Positions 9,508-18,052 of a DNA stretch of 57,295 bases are shown piece after piece. The position numbers and the translations under genes were made by a program. Positions within the stretch are counted from its first letter, which is position 1, and the number at the start of each line of letters is the position of its first letter. The notes under the pieces were generated by a model. The model saw only the letters and a list, made by a program, of their open reading frames with translations. It ran no database searches and had not been told where the DNA came from. The stretch spans positions 1 through 57,295 of the forward strand of contig JANYDW010000017.1 in NCBI GenBank assembly GCA_025363455.1, in the 5' to 3' direction. This DNA is from Oleiharenicola sp. (lineage in GTDB: Bacteria; Verrucomicrobiota; Verrucomicrobiia; Opitutales; Opitutaceae).

Positions 9508-10203
9508 TTAAGCGCGCTTTTTCAGCTTTGCGCGCACCCGCTTCACAAGACCGCGCACCCGGCTGGCCTGGGCGGCGCCGCGGGTCAGGATCCACTTGGT
9601 GTGGGGCAGGGCGGTGCGCACAATGTGCTCGGGTGCGGTGTTCTTTTCCGCGATGCCGCCGGCGAGATCGAGGCCCGCTTGGCCAAACACGTGGCGCACA
9701 AAGGAGGAGCAATAGAACGCCCGTTCCTGGGCCAGGCGGTTTTCCTTCGGACACCAACCGGCATGGCGCATGGCCCACACGGTGCCGGCAATCTCCCGCA
9801 AGGAATAACGGATGCCCCCCGAGACCAATTCCAGCGCGCCGGCCAGCACGCGTCGCTCCTGCTCGGGGGTGAGGCTGAAGTCGAGGATCGCGACGGAAGT
9901 GTACTGGGTGTCGTCAAAGTACTTGGCTGTGCGATTTTCCTGCACGCCAAGGCGGATGTGCTTGCGCTTGATATCAAGGTCCGACTCGACGACCCAGTGA
10001 TGTCCATCGTGGCGGCGGCCCTGGAGCAGGAACGCGTGTGACCAGCGGCTCCACTCGTGGTCGTCGTTCAGGTGGCGCTGCGCACGCATGATGAGACGGT
10101 TGATCAATTCGGGCCCGCCGATCAGGCCGACGCGCCCCGGCGCCGCGTAGCGCTCAAAGAATTCCCGGTTGGTCAGCCCTTCGACGTTGATGGTTTCCGG
10201 CAT
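9508..10203 (-). CDS. YiiX-like permuted papain-fold cysteine peptidase/amidase
   Basis: 231 residues from the ATG at 10203 (MPETINVEGL); an in-frame upstream start at 10266 would add 21 residues. A histidine in EWSRWSHAFLL (about 50-60) and a cysteine in AFYCSSFVRHVFGQAGLDL (about 166-184) fit the circularly permuted NlpC/P60-like YiiX/YebB fold, where His comes first and Cys late. Such enzymes cleave amide or thioester bonds in lipids or cell-wall material. No signal peptide is seen. The C-terminus is very basic (RGLVKRVRAKLKKRA). The substrate is unknown. Confidence 0.6.
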   Translation of the reverse strand: MPETINVEGLTNREFFERYAAPGRVGLIGGPELINRLIMRAQRHLNDDHEWSRWSHAFLLQGRRHDGHHWVVESDLDIKRKHIRLGVQENRTAKYFDDTQYTSVAILDFSLTPEQERRVLAGALELVSGGIRYSLREIAGTVWAMRHAGWCPKENRLAQERAFYCSSFVRHVFGQAGLDLAGGIAEKNTAPEHIVRTALPHTKWILTRGAAQASRVRGLVKRVRAKLKKRA

Positions 10204-10249
10204 GGAATGGCTCGGTTTCTGGGGAAAACATTCTGAAAACTCAATCCCG

Positions 10250-10492
10250 GTGATTGCCCGGGGCAATAGCCGGGATTTCGTGCTCTACCCACTGGCTTTG
10301 CAAGACGGGCGAGGCGGCGCTCCAGCTCGGTGAGCGGAATCCGACTGGTTTTGCCCGTTTGGTATGTGGCCCAGCGTTCGTTGAGAACCGTCTTATGCGC
10401 GGCCACCAACCGCCCTGTCCGGCTGTTCGTAACATCGCCAGTATCTCAGTGAAGACGGCGATCTTGGCGGCGGCGGAAGCAGGCTGGCGCAT
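10250..10492 (-). pseudogene. Possible decayed small gene
   Basis: Two minus-strand frames look like parts of one short protein. The first reads ASAAAKIAVFTEILAML (from about 10480). The second, shifted by one base, reads NSRTGRLVAAHKTVLNERW and then TYQTGKTSRIPLTELERRLA. The switch falls near 10435. The second part resembles small antitoxin-like or addiction-module proteins, but I cannot name a family. The first part shares a 26-base identity with sucD (10450-10475 and 11271-11296). It lies directly downstream of higBA, so it may be accessory module debris. Confidence 0.35.
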
Positions 10493-10509
10493 GGAATTGG
10501 TTTGCCGGT

Positions 10510-10809
10510 TCAGGCCACTTGCTCGGCGGGGAGAACCCGGGCGAGCTCGCGGCCGTGGGAGCGTTCCATCTCCCGCAGATCAAACGCGGCCTGGAGATTC
10601 AGCCAGCTTCGCGGATCAACCTGGAAGAACCGCCCGAGGCGCGCCGCGGTGTCGGCGGTGATGGAGCGCCGACCAGCGAGGATTTCACTCAGGCGGCTCT
10701 GCGGAATGCCGGTGGCTTTTGCTGCTGCCAGTTGGGTGATGCCCAGCGGCTCGAAAAATTCCTCCCGGAGGATGAGGCCGGGGTGGGTCAGGGGTGTTGG
10801 TTTGCTCAT
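10510..10809 (-). CDS. higA: HigA-type antitoxin, XRE helix-turn-helix
   Basis: 99 residues from ATG 10809 (MSKPTPLTHPGLILREEF). The N-terminal half is a HigA/VapI helix-turn-helix: GITQLAAAKATGIPQSRLSEI, then LAGRRSITADTAARLGRFF. PRSWLNLQAAFDL is typical of the family. It binds and neutralises the toxin encoded 10 bases upstream and usually represses the operon. The longer frame starting at 10854 would overlap the toxin gene and lacks conserved residues. Confidence 0.88.
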   Translation of the reverse strand: MSKPTPLTHPGLILREEFFEPLGITQLAAAKATGIPQSRLSEILAGRRSITADTAARLGRFFQVDPRSWLNLQAAFDLREMERSHGRELARVLPAEQVA

Positions 10810-10819
10810 GGTAGTGGCT

Positions 10820-11101
10820 TCAATGATAGTCGGTGATTTCCACTTGCTCGGCATCGCTTCCGGTCCAGATGAAACAGATGCGCCATTGGTCGTTGATGCG
10901 GATGCTGTGCTGGCCGGCGCGGTCGCCTCGCAGCGCTTCGAGTCGGTTGCCGGGCGGGAGTCGCAAGAACGCGAGTTCCACCGCAGCGTCGATGAGTTGT
11001 AGTTTGATGAGCGCCCGCTTCTGGATGTCGGGCGGAAGCCGGCGCGAACGTGTGCCCTGCCAGAGCTTCGCCGCCTCGGCGTTGGCGAAGCTCTTGATCA
11101 C
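10820..11101 (-). CDS. higB: HigB-type toxin, RelE superfamily mRNA interferase
   Basis: 93 residues from a GTG start at 11101. The sequence IKSFANAEAAKLWQGT, then LIDAAVELAFLRLPPGNRLEAL and HSIRINDQWRICFIW, ends in VEITDYH. This is the standard HigB/RelE-type profile for ribosome-dependent mRNA cleavage. The toxin gene precedes the antitoxin gene, the usual order for higBA and the reverse of most other pairs. An AT-rich inverted repeat lies just upstream (11125-11145). Confidence 0.88.
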   Translation of the reverse strand: MIKSFANAEAAKLWQGTRSRRLPPDIQKRALIKLQLIDAAVELAFLRLPPGNRLEALRGDRAGQHSIRINDQWRICFIWTGSDAEQVEITDYH

Positions 11102-11124
11102 GTGGTCAAGCTGGCGCGTCGGTT

Positions 11125-11145
11125 ATTATACGTCAATCGGATAAT
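11125..11145 (-). promoter_or_regulatory. Probable higBA promoter/operator
   Basis: On the minus strand a perfect TATAAT (11130-11125) lies 23 bases before the higB start. ATTAT (11125-11129) and ATAAT (11141-11145) form an inverted repeat that overlaps it, as expected for autorepression by HigA. No good -35 box is visible. Confidence 0.35.
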
Positions 11146-11177
11146 CATGCCGGACCGGACCCGCCAGCACATCTCGT

Positions 11178-12101
11178 CTACGCCAGCTTGGCCCCGCGGG
11201 CTTGGGCGGCGCGGATCAGGGCGTCCGCCATGTCGGAGGGCGTGACGGCGGTCTCGATGCCGCATTCCTTGAAGACGGCGATCTTGGCGGCGGCGGTGTC
11301 CTCGGCTCCGCCGACGACGGCGCCGGCGTGGCCCATGCGACGGCCGGCGGGGGCGGTGGCGCCGGCGATGAAGCCGGCGACGGGCTTCTTGCAGTTGGCC
11401 TTCACCCAGCGCGCGGCCTCGGCCTCGGCGTTGCCGCCGATCTCACCGATCATGATGATGCCCCAGGTCTCGGGGTCGTCGTTGAACATCTTGATGACGT
11501 CGAGGTGCGACGTGCCGTTGACCGGGTCGCCGCCGATGCCGACAGAGGTGGTCTGGCCGAGGCCCTTGGACGTGAGCTGGAAGACGGCCTCGTAGGTCAA
11601 CGTGCCGGAGCGCGAGACGACGCCCACGTGACCCTTCTTGTGAATGTAGCCGGGGGCAATGCCGATGCGGCAGCCGCCGGACGAATCCTTGCCGGTGCCG
11701 GGTGTGACGATGCCGGGGCAGTTGGGACCGATGAGGCGAGTCTTGCTGCCGAGCATGGCGCGCTTGGCGCGGATCATGTCCTTGATCGGGATGCCCTCGG
11801 TGATGGCGACACAGAGCTCAAGTCCCGCATCCACGCCCTCTAGGATGGCGTCGGCGGCGAAGGGCGGGGGGACGAACACGGCCGAAGCGGTAGCGCCGGT
11901 GGCGGCGACGGCGTCGCGCACGGTGTTGAAGATTGGCACGCGGTGCGAGCCGTGCTCGAAGAACTGGCCGCCCTTGCCGGGCGTGACGCCGGCGACGATC
12001 GCGGAGCCGTAGTCGAGAGAGAGCTTGGTGTGGCGGCCGCCGAACTCGCCGGTGATGCCCTGGACGAGAACCTTGGTTTTTTCAGTGACGATGATGGCCA
12101 T
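11178..12101 (-). CDS. sucD: Succinyl-CoA synthetase, alpha subunit
   Basis: 307 residues, slightly longer than the usual 290. Succinyl-CoA synthetase makes succinate, CoA and ATP or GTP in the TCA cycle. The CoA-binding Rossmann part is N-terminal (VLVQGITGEFGGRHTKLSLDYG). PNCPGIVTPG and the phospho-histidine loop AGRRMGHAGAVVGG (about 250-263) are present. A small insertion near GTGKDSSGGCRIGIAPG is visible. The gene follows sucC on the same strand after a 99-base gap holding an iterated-word hairpin. Both subunits are intact, so this forms a complete enzyme. Confidence 0.96.
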   Translation of the reverse strand: MAIIVTEKTKVLVQGITGEFGGRHTKLSLDYGSAIVAGVTPGKGGQFFEHGSHRVPIFNTVRDAVAATGATASAVFVPPPFAADAILEGVDAGLELCVAITEGIPIKDMIRAKRAMLGSKTRLIGPNCPGIVTPGTGKDSSGGCRIGIAPGYIHKKGHVGVVSRSGTLTYEAVFQLTSKGLGQTTSVGIGGDPVNGTSHLDVIKMFNDDPETWGIIMIGEIGGNAEAEAARWVKANCKKPVAGFIAGATAPAGRRMGHAGAVVGGAEDTAAAKIAVFKECGIETAVTPSDMADALIRAAQARGAKLA

Positions 12102-12116
12102 GGGAGGAGAATTTTG

Positions 12117-12197
12117 CCCGCGAATGACGCGAATTAACGCGAAGGCGGAAGATTTATCTTAAAGTGATTGGCGTGGATTGGCGTGATTAGCGGGAAG
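12117..12197. repeat. Word-repeat segment, period 9-10, between sucC and sucD
   Basis: GCGAATGAC, GCGAATTAAC and GCGAAGGCG iterate at 12119-12147. GTGATTGGC, GTGGATTGGC and GTGATTAGC iterate at 12163-12192. The two blocks share partial complementarity. It separates the two subunit genes of one enzyme. Confidence 0.6.
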
Positions 12198-12200
12198 TAA

Positions 12201-13385
12201 TCAGGCGACGAGCTTGACGATTTTCTGAGCGGCGTCGGCCATGGTGTCGGCGGAGTCGATCTTCAGGCCGGACTCGGCGAGGGTCTTCTTGCCGGCGGCG
12301 ACGTTGTTGCCCTCGAGGCGGACGACGAGCGGAATCTTGAGACCGAGTTCGCGGGTGGCGGCGACTACGCCGGTGGCGATGGTGTTGCAATCCATGATGC
12401 CGCCAAAAATATTCACCATGATGCCCTTCACGTTGGGGTCGGTGAGGATGATCTTGAAGGCGGCCTGGACCTGGTCCTTCGAGGCGCCGCCGCCGACGTC
12501 GAGGAAGTTGGCCGGGCTGCCGCCGTAGTACTTGATGATGTCCATCGTGCTCATGGCGAGGCCGGCACCGTTGACGAGGCAGGCGATGTTGCCGTCCAGC
12601 GCGATGTAAGAGAGATTGAACTTCGCTGCCTCGATCTCCTTCGAGTCCTCCTCGTTCAGGTCACGCAAGGCAACGATGTCCGGGTGGCGGAAGAGGGCGT
12701 TGTCGTCGAAGGAGACCTTGGCGTCGAGGGCGAGCACCTGGCCGGTGGGCGTCGTAATGAGCGGGTTGACCTCGACCATGGCCGCGTCGGTCTCCCAATA
12801 CATCGTGTAGAGGGCGCCGATGAGCTTCACGGCGTTTTTGAAATAGTCGCCGGTGAGGCCGAGGCGGAAGGCAAGCTCGCGGGCCTGGTAGCCCTGCAGG
12901 CCGATGGCGGGATCGACGATGATCTTGAAGATCTTGTCGGGCGTCTCGTGGGCAACCTTCTCGATCTCCACGCCGCCCTCGGTCGAGGCGACGATGACCG
13001 GGCGCGAAGTGACGCGATCGAGAAGGATGGCCAGGTAGTACTCCTTGGTGATGTCGCAGGCCTGCGTGAAATAGATCGTCTGCACCTTGCGGCCGGCGGG
13101 CCCGGTCTGGGCGGTCACCAGGGTGTTGTTGAACATCCGGTTGGCCAGCTCGAGGGCCTCGGCCTTGGTCTTGGCGAACTTGACCCCGCCCTTGAAGCCG
13201 TCGGTGAAGGTGCCTTTTCCGCGACCGCCCGCATGGATCTGGGACTTGACGATGATCGGGCCTTCGTGGCCCAGCGTGGCGAGCGCGGACTCGAATTCGG
13301 TCGGCGTGCGGGCCGCGACACCCCGAGGGACGGCGACACCGAATTTTTCGAACAAAGCCTTGGCCTGATACTCGTGAATATTCAT
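12201..13385 (-). CDS. sucC: Succinyl-CoA synthetase, beta subunit
   Basis: 394 residues, normal for the family. It supplies the ATP-grasp nucleotide-binding domain ([20 protein letters not shown], then [14 protein letters not shown]) and the succinate-binding C-terminal domain ([48 protein letters not shown]). It works with the SucD subunit encoded downstream. The 2-oxoglutarate dehydrogenase genes for the previous TCA step are about 10 kb away rather than adjacent. Confidence 0.96.
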   Translation of the reverse strand: MNIHEYQAKALFEKFGVAVPRGVAARTPTEFESALATLGHEGPIIVKSQIHAGGRGKGTFTDGFKGGVKFAKTKAEALELANRMFNNTLVTAQTGPAGRKVQTIYFTQACDITKEYYLAILLDRVTSRPVIVASTEGGVEIEKVAHETPDKIFKIIVDPAIGLQGYQARELAFRLGLTGDYFKNAVKLIGALYTMYWETDAAMVEVNPLITTPTGQVLALDAKVSFDDNALFRHPDIVALRDLNEEDSKEIEAAKFNLSYIALDGNIACLVNGAGLAMSTMDIIKYYGGSPANFLDVGGGASKDQVQAAFKIILTDPNVKGIMVNIFGGIMDCNTIATGVVAATRELGLKIPLVVRLEGNNVAAGKKTLAESGLKIDSADTMADAAQKIVKLVA

Positions 13386-13514
13386 GGAAAAGAGAGCAGA
13401 GGTTTAGCCACAAAGCCCGGACAATTGACACAAAAAAGATGCCGCACTCATTGGCGAAAACATGTCACAGGGCGGGATTGCCTTTCCTCTCGCTGCCGGC
13501 ACGATGCCCTCCGC

Positions 13515-13997
13515 ATGCAATCGCACGAGCTGCTCAAGGAGGTGTTGAAAAAGACCAGCGCCAAACAGATTTCCGCTGACATGGGCTTGTCGCTTTCGCT
13601 GATCTACAAATGGGCGGAGCCGCCCCAGGACGAGACGGGCAGCGGGGCCAACAATCCGTTGGACCGCATCGATCAACTCCTGCGCATCACCAACGATCCC
13701 CGGATCGCACAATGGGTATGCGAGCAGGCGGGCGGGTTCTTCATTTCCAATCCGAAAACCAAGCCCCATAGCGTGCAGCTGATTCCCTTTACCAATAGCA
13801 TCGTGCAGGAATTTGCGGATATGCTCGGCGCGATCGCCGTGGCCGCGGCGGACAACGCCATTAGCAAGGACGAGGCCAAGGCCATCCGCCGGCGTTGGGA
13901 GGACTTGAAGTCGGTCACCGAGGGGTTTGTCGCCAGCTCGGAGGAAGGGAAATTCGACGTCATCAAGCAGGAAGCGACGGCCCGCGACGCCAGATAG
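13515..13997 (+). CDS. CII-like phage-type regulator
   Basis: 160 residues from ATG 13515 (MQSHELLKEVLKK). The helix-turn-helix-like segment TSAKQISADMGLSLSLIYKW (about 14-33) is followed by LDRIDQLLRITNDPRIAQWV and then CEQAGGFF, which resembles the phage regulatory CII (CP76) family. Residues about 85-150 are helical and acidic. The upstream frame back to 12684 is antisense to sucC and is not part of the gene. It is divergent from sucC across 130 bases. It is a single-copy chromosomal regulator with no other phage genes nearby; its target is unknown. Confidence 0.55.
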   Translation: MQSHELLKEVLKKTSAKQISADMGLSLSLIYKWAEPPQDETGSGANNPLDRIDQLLRITNDPRIAQWVCEQAGGFFISNPKTKPHSVQLIPFTNSIVQEFADMLGAIAVAAADNAISKDEAKAIRRRWEDLKSVTEGFVASSEEGKFDVIKQEATARDAR

Positions 13998-14143
13998 CCC
14001 GCGTGACCGAACGGGGATGTTGCGCGGATTGGGCCGCGCCAAGGTTCCCGATTCGCGACCGGACCGCGCCGGTGCGGATCCGCTTGAGCAAACTGTAGCG
14101 GCGGTCTATGGACTGGCCCACCCCATCTTTCCAGCGTTGCACC

Positions 14144-15949
14144 TCACTTCTTCAGCTGTTGCGGGATGAATTCCTCGCGCACGGCCTTGGCCAGGAGGGC
14201 GGGGGGCAGGAGGCCTTGGCCGATGAGATAGTCGTTGAAAGCCTGCCGGTTGAATTTCGGCCCGAGCGCAATCTCGGTGGTGGTGCGCAGCTCCATCAAT
14301 TTGAGGTAACCGTAGAAATAGGCCGTGGCCTGGCCCGGGGAACGAAAGGTGTAGCGGTCGACCTCCTGCTTGACCATGGCCTCAGAAAGGCCGACGTCCT
14401 GGGCGAGGATGTCGTGGGCGCGCTCGCGCGTCATGAGACCCAGATTGAGCATCGGGTCGATGAAGGCCCGGGCGGCGCGCTGGAGGCGGGCCTGCAGGGC
14501 GAAGAGCTGCCCGTCGAGCGGCTCATAGGGCTTCATCTCCGCCTCGCTGTAGAGGGCCCAGCCCTCGACGTTGACGCTGTTGAAGGCGAAAAGGACGCGG
14601 GCCTGCGACACGCCGCGCTCGACCATGGCGGAAAATTGGAGCTCATGGCCCGGCCGGCCCTCGTGAGCGGTGAGGGTCCACGCGGCGGCCTTGTGGGTGA
14701 AGTCGTCGTAGCCCGTGGTCTTGGCTCCGGCCGTGGCCGGCGGGTTGCCGGTGGTGAGGACGAACTGGCCGCGCTCGCCCTTGTTGTTGACGAGCGGGGG
14801 CGGCTGCATGTGCGGGGCGGGCTGGGCGGCGTTCTCGGCCTCGGAAGCGAGCCGCATGATCATGGCGCGTTCGGGCAAGGTGACGATGTGCTCGCGGCGG
14901 ATGATGTCCTCGATCTGCTTGATGACGCCGGCGTAGTAGGACTCGACCTTGTCCTTCGCGAGCTGGTCCTTTTTCAAGGCCTTGATGACCTCGCGATAGT
15001 CGGTGACGGCAAGCCCATGTTCCTTGGCGACCAGCGGGGCGAGGGCCTGCATCTCGTTCCGAATCTCGGTGAAAGAGACGAGGGCCTTTTGCATGAGTTC
15101 TTGCGGCGGAATTTCGAGGCCGACGTTCTTGAGGTTGTCGGCGTAGACTTCGGCCGGCAGCCGGTAGTCGCCGCTAGCCCGGGGCAGCACGACACTACGG
15201 GTCCAGGCGGCATAATCTTTGAGCTGCTTCTCAAGCGCATCGAGTGCGGCCGGGGCGCCATCGAGCTTGTCGAGCCCGTATTGCGTGAAAAGCTCGCGGA
15301 TGCCCTTCGTGTAGCGGTCGATGTTGGCGAGGCTTTGCTCGATCTTGTCCTTGAAGGTGCCGAGCTTCGCCGGGTCTACGGCCTCCTCGGTGTAACGGGC
15401 CTTGGCGAGCTCGGTGATCGGGGTCGATCCGGGGGCGATGCCCGTGTAGAGTTTAAGGCGCAGCAGGGCGGCCGGACGGCGGCTGGCTTCGACCTGATCC
15501 TGCAGCAGGCCGAATTCGCCGAAATAGACGAGCTGGCCGACATCGGTGTAGGAAAGCAGCAGCTTGTCCCGCAACACGGTGGTATAAATGTCGTCAGTGG
15601 CAGCCTTGACCAAGATCTCAAGATCCTGCCGGACGAGGGGGTCCGTCTCGGCGAGGAGGCGGGTCGCAAGTTCGTCGCGGGCGGCGGTCTCCGCGGCGAC
15701 ATATCGCTGCGTTATGCCAGCCTGCAGGTCGGCGATCTTGTCGTCGAAGCCGGGGAAACCGGTCTGCGAAGCGCCCTCGGGTTGGAATTTGTTTGTGGCG
15801 TCGAGCAGCACCTTGGCGTGGGCGTTGCTCTTCTCGATCCAGGCGGGAGTGTCTGCGGCGACAGCTGGGCGGGCGGCGGCGAGCAGGATCATACCGGTGG
15901 CGAGGCGGACCAGGGGACGAAACGGAGCAGCCATCAGGGGAATTTGCAT
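14144..15949 (-). CDS. Exported DUF885 family metallopeptidase-like protein
   Basis: 601 residues with a signal peptide (LVRLATGMILLAAARPAVAAD, cut near residue 32). The C-terminal half carries TLTAHEGRPGHELQF (about 435-449), the HE..PGHELQ motif of the DUF885 family, followed by EGWALYSEAEMKPY. The fold is thought to be zincin-like, with the HExxH-type pair split as HEG.PGHE. It is likely a periplasmic or secreted metal-dependent hydrolase. The substrate is not predictable. It ends the minus-strand block downstream of rph. Confidence 0.8.
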   Translation of the reverse strand: MQIPLMAAPFRPLVRLATGMILLAAARPAVAADTPAWIEKSNAHAKVLLDATNKFQPEGASQTGFPGFDDKIADLQAGITQRYVAAETAARDELATRLLAETDPLVRQDLEILVKAATDDIYTTVLRDKLLLSYTDVGQLVYFGEFGLLQDQVEASRRPAALLRLKLYTGIAPGSTPITELAKARYTEEAVDPAKLGTFKDKIEQSLANIDRYTKGIRELFTQYGLDKLDGAPAALDALEKQLKDYAAWTRSVVLPRASGDYRLPAEVYADNLKNVGLEIPPQELMQKALVSFTEIRNEMQALAPLVAKEHGLAVTDYREVIKALKKDQLAKDKVESYYAGVIKQIEDIIRREHIVTLPERAMIMRLASEAENAAQPAPHMQPPPLVNNKGERGQFVLTTGNPPATAGAKTTGYDDFTHKAAAWTLTAHEGRPGHELQFSAMVERGVSQARVLFAFNSVNVEGWALYSEAEMKPYEPLDGQLFALQARLQRAARAFIDPMLNLGLMTRERAHDILAQDVGLSEAMVKQEVDRYTFRSPGQATAYFYGYLKLMELRTTTEIALGPKFNRQAFNDYLIGQGLLPPALLAKAVREEFIPQQLKK

Positions 15950-16076
15950 GGCTGGATCAAAGGGGAACGCCGGGGGAGGACAATCTTTTCGCGATCAACG
16001 CCATCATTCCAGAGTTGTCCGGTCGGAAAGCGGGCTGAGTGGAGGGTGCCCAACCTGTACCCTTGCATGACTGTCT

Positions 16077-16138
16077 GTGGGAGCGAGCTTGCTCGCGATG
16101 TTCATCGAGTGAATCGCGAGCAAGCTCGCTCCCACAAC
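16077..16138. repeat. REP-like hairpin (GGAGCGAGCTTGCTCGCG type)
   Basis: Perfect arms GGGAGCGAGCTTGCTCGCGA (16080-16099) and their complement (16114-16133) surround a 14-base loop. This sequence type is, from memory, the classical REP of the Pseudomonas fluorescens group. It lies between rph and the DUF885 gene. Confidence 0.88.
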
Positions 16139-16160
16139 TCTCCAACTGACTGGGTCCGGC

Positions 16161-16907
16161 TTAGGCCTTCAACAGCTGCTTGGCGAGGAACGCGGTCTGG
16201 ATGGCCGTGAGCTCCTGCAGGCCGGTCTTGGCGAGGCCGATGAGGGTTTCCAGTTGCTCGTGGGAAAAGGTCGATTCCTCGCCGCTGCTCTGCACCTCGA
16301 CGAACTGGCCGCCGCCGGTCATGACGACGTTGGCATCCACTTCGGCATCCTTGTCCTCGACGTAGTTCAGGTCGAGCAGGGCGTCTCCGCCGAAAATGCC
16401 GACGCTGACGGCCGCGACCGAATCGGTGAGGGGGTTCTCGATGATTTTCTTCGCGTCGAGGAGCTTTTGAATGGCAAGTCGGGCGGCGAGATAGGCGCCG
16501 GTGATGGAGGCGGTGCGGGTGCCGCCGTCGGCCTGGAGCACGTCGCAATCGATCCAAAGCGTGTGTTCCCCGAGTTTCTGGAGGTCGAGGACGGCGCGAA
16601 GCGAGCGGCCGATGAGGCGCTGGATTTCCACGGTGCGCCCGTCGATTTTGCCCTTGGAGATGTCGCGGGGCTTCCGGTCGAGCGTACTATACGGCAGCAT
16701 GGAATATTCGGCTGTGAGCCAGCCGCCCTTGACGCCCTGCTGCTTCATCCACGAAGGCACCTTGGCCTCGATGGTGGCCGCGCATATGACCCGGGTGCTG
16801 CCGAAGCCGATTAACACGGAACCCGACGCATGCGGGGCGATGTTGGCCTCAAGGGTGATGGGGCGGAGTTGGGCGGGGTGGCGGGAGTCGGAGCGTGTGA
16901 CGGGCAT
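16161..16907 (-). CDS. rph: Ribonuclease PH
   Basis: 248 residues. A phosphorolytic 3'-5' exoribonuclease that trims tRNA 3' ends. Motifs include SVLIGFGSTRVICAATIE near the N-terminus, KGGWLTAEYSMLPYST, IQRLIGRSLRAVLDL and the catalytic region TLWIDCDVLQADGGTRTASI. GIFGGDALLDLNYVEDKDAEVD and EVQSSGEESTFS are also typical. It starts 5 bases after the hprK stop, so the two are probably co-transcribed at the end of the kdsC-lpt block. Confidence 0.95.
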   Translation of the reverse strand: MPVTRSDSRHPAQLRPITLEANIAPHASGSVLIGFGSTRVICAATIEAKVPSWMKQQGVKGGWLTAEYSMLPYSTLDRKPRDISKGKIDGRTVEIQRLIGRSLRAVLDLQKLGEHTLWIDCDVLQADGGTRTASITGAYLAARLAIQKLLDAKKIIENPLTDSVAAVSVGIFGGDALLDLNYVEDKDAEVDANVVMTGGGQFVEVQSSGEESTFSHEQLETLIGLAKTGLQELTAIQTAFLAKQLLKA

Positions 16908-16912
16908 GAAAC

Positions 16913-17944
16913 TCAGGGATGCTCCTCGTGCGCGGGGTCCTCGTCGTTGGGAAACGGGAGTTCGGCGGCAATCTTGTGGGAGGTCGTCTTGGCCGGCTTC
17001 TGCTCGGCCATGTGGGCGATGAGACGGTCGTTGAAGGTCTTGGCTGGATCGTGGCCCATGGTCTTGAGCGCCTGCACGAGGGCGGCGACCTCAACGAGGC
17101 GGGCGATATCGCGGCCGGGTCGGACGTAGAACTCGATGTGCGGCACCTTCACGCCGAGGATATTGTAGTAATTCTCCTCGAGGCCGGTGCGCTCCTCGAT
17201 GACATCGGGCGACCATTCGCGGAGTGAGACGACGAGGTCGATGCGTTTCTCGAGGCGGATGCTCTTCACCCCGAACATGTCGGCGATGTTGATGATGCCG
17301 ATCCCCCGGCACTCCATGTAACCGCGGTTGAGGGGGCGGGAACTCGCGGAGAGCTCGCGCTCATCGAGCAGGCGGATACAGGTGAGATCGTCGGCGACCA
17401 GCGAATGGCCGCGCTCAATGAGGGCGAGGGCGCACTCGGACTTGCCGATGCCGCTGTCGCCACGGATCATCACGCCGATACCTTTGACGTCGAGGGTGGT
17501 GGCGTGCTCGGTCGAGGAGGGGGCGAACTCATTGTCGATGCACAGCGTCGCCGCATTGACGAAGTTCATCGTGATGAGCGGCGTGCGGAAGATGGGCAGG
17601 TTCATCTCCTCGGAGACCGCCAGCATCGGATGGGAAGCATTGTAGTTGCGCGTGAGGACGATGGCCGGGATGCCGCGCTTCGCCATCTCGCCGAAAGTCT
17701 CAATCTGCTGCTTTTGCGAGAGGGTCTTGAGGTAAGTCATCTCGGCCGCCCCGAAGACCTGGATGCGTTTGTTCGCGAAATATTTGAAGAACCCGGTGAG
17801 CGCCAGCGAGGGGCGGTTGATCGAGCCCTCGCGGATAAGCCGGTGCAGTCCGTTAGATCCGTTGAGCAGTTCAAGCTGCAGCTTATCCCGGTAGGTCTCG
17901 TAGAAATGGGCGACAGTGATGCCGTGGATGGCCTTGGTGGGCAT
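16913..17944 (-). CDS. hprK: HPr kinase/phosphorylase
   Basis: 343 residues from ATG 17944 (MPTKAIHGITVAHFYETY); the longer frame to 18013 runs into a repeat and is rejected. It phosphorylates and dephosphorylates HPr or an NPr-type partner on serine. Walker A GDSGIGKSECALALIERGH, the VADD motif and the family signature YMECRGIGIINIADMFG are all present, as is the N-terminal DRTG-like domain. No HPr or EI gene is in the window. Its position between lptB and rph matches the slot that RpoN/Hpf/PTS-Ntr genes take after lptB in proteobacteria. Confidence 0.93.
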   Translation of the reverse strand: MPTKAIHGITVAHFYETYRDKLQLELLNGSNGLHRLIREGSINRPSLALTGFFKYFANKRIQVFGAAEMTYLKTLSQKQQIETFGEMAKRGIPAIVLTRNYNASHPMLAVSEEMNLPIFRTPLITMNFVNAATLCIDNEFAPSSTEHATTLDVKGIGVMIRGDSGIGKSECALALIERGHSLVADDLTCIRLLDERELSASSRPLNRGYMECRGIGIINIADMFGVKSIRLEKRIDLVVSLREWSPDVIEERTGLEENYYNILGVKVPHIEFYVRPGRDIARLVEVAALVQALKTMGHDPAKTFNDRLIAHMAEQKPAKTTSHKIAAELPFPNDEDPAHEEHP

Positions 17945-17958
17945 GGGGGCTGGCTCGA

Positions 17959-18052
17959 AGTAGCGAGTAGTGAGTAACGGGTAGTGAGTAGGGGAAGAAA
18001 CCGACGGCAACAAGCTTCTACTCGCTACCTACTGCTCGCTACTCGCTCCTAC
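17959..18052. repeat. Word-repeat hairpin, period 7
   Basis: The left arm iterates heptamers of the type TAGCGAG/TAGTGAG (17961-17995). The right arm iterates CTACTCG/CTGCTCG-type heptamers (18018-18052), complementary to the left. The right arm overlaps the lptB stop codon (18049-18051). It lies between lptB and hprK. A close relative built on the same words lies between odhB and sucA at 28421. Confidence 0.88.

Noticed and set aside
12684..13514. N-terminal extension of the CII-like regulator into sucC
   Set aside because: The extension is antisense to sucC; the helix-turn-helix protein is complete from ATG 13515.
14108..16210. Long + strand open frame (700 codons) opposite the DUF885 gene
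   Set aside because: It is the antisense shadow of a recognisable signal-peptide protein with a family motif on the minus strand; its own translation is low-complexity Gly/Val/Asp-rich with no motifs.
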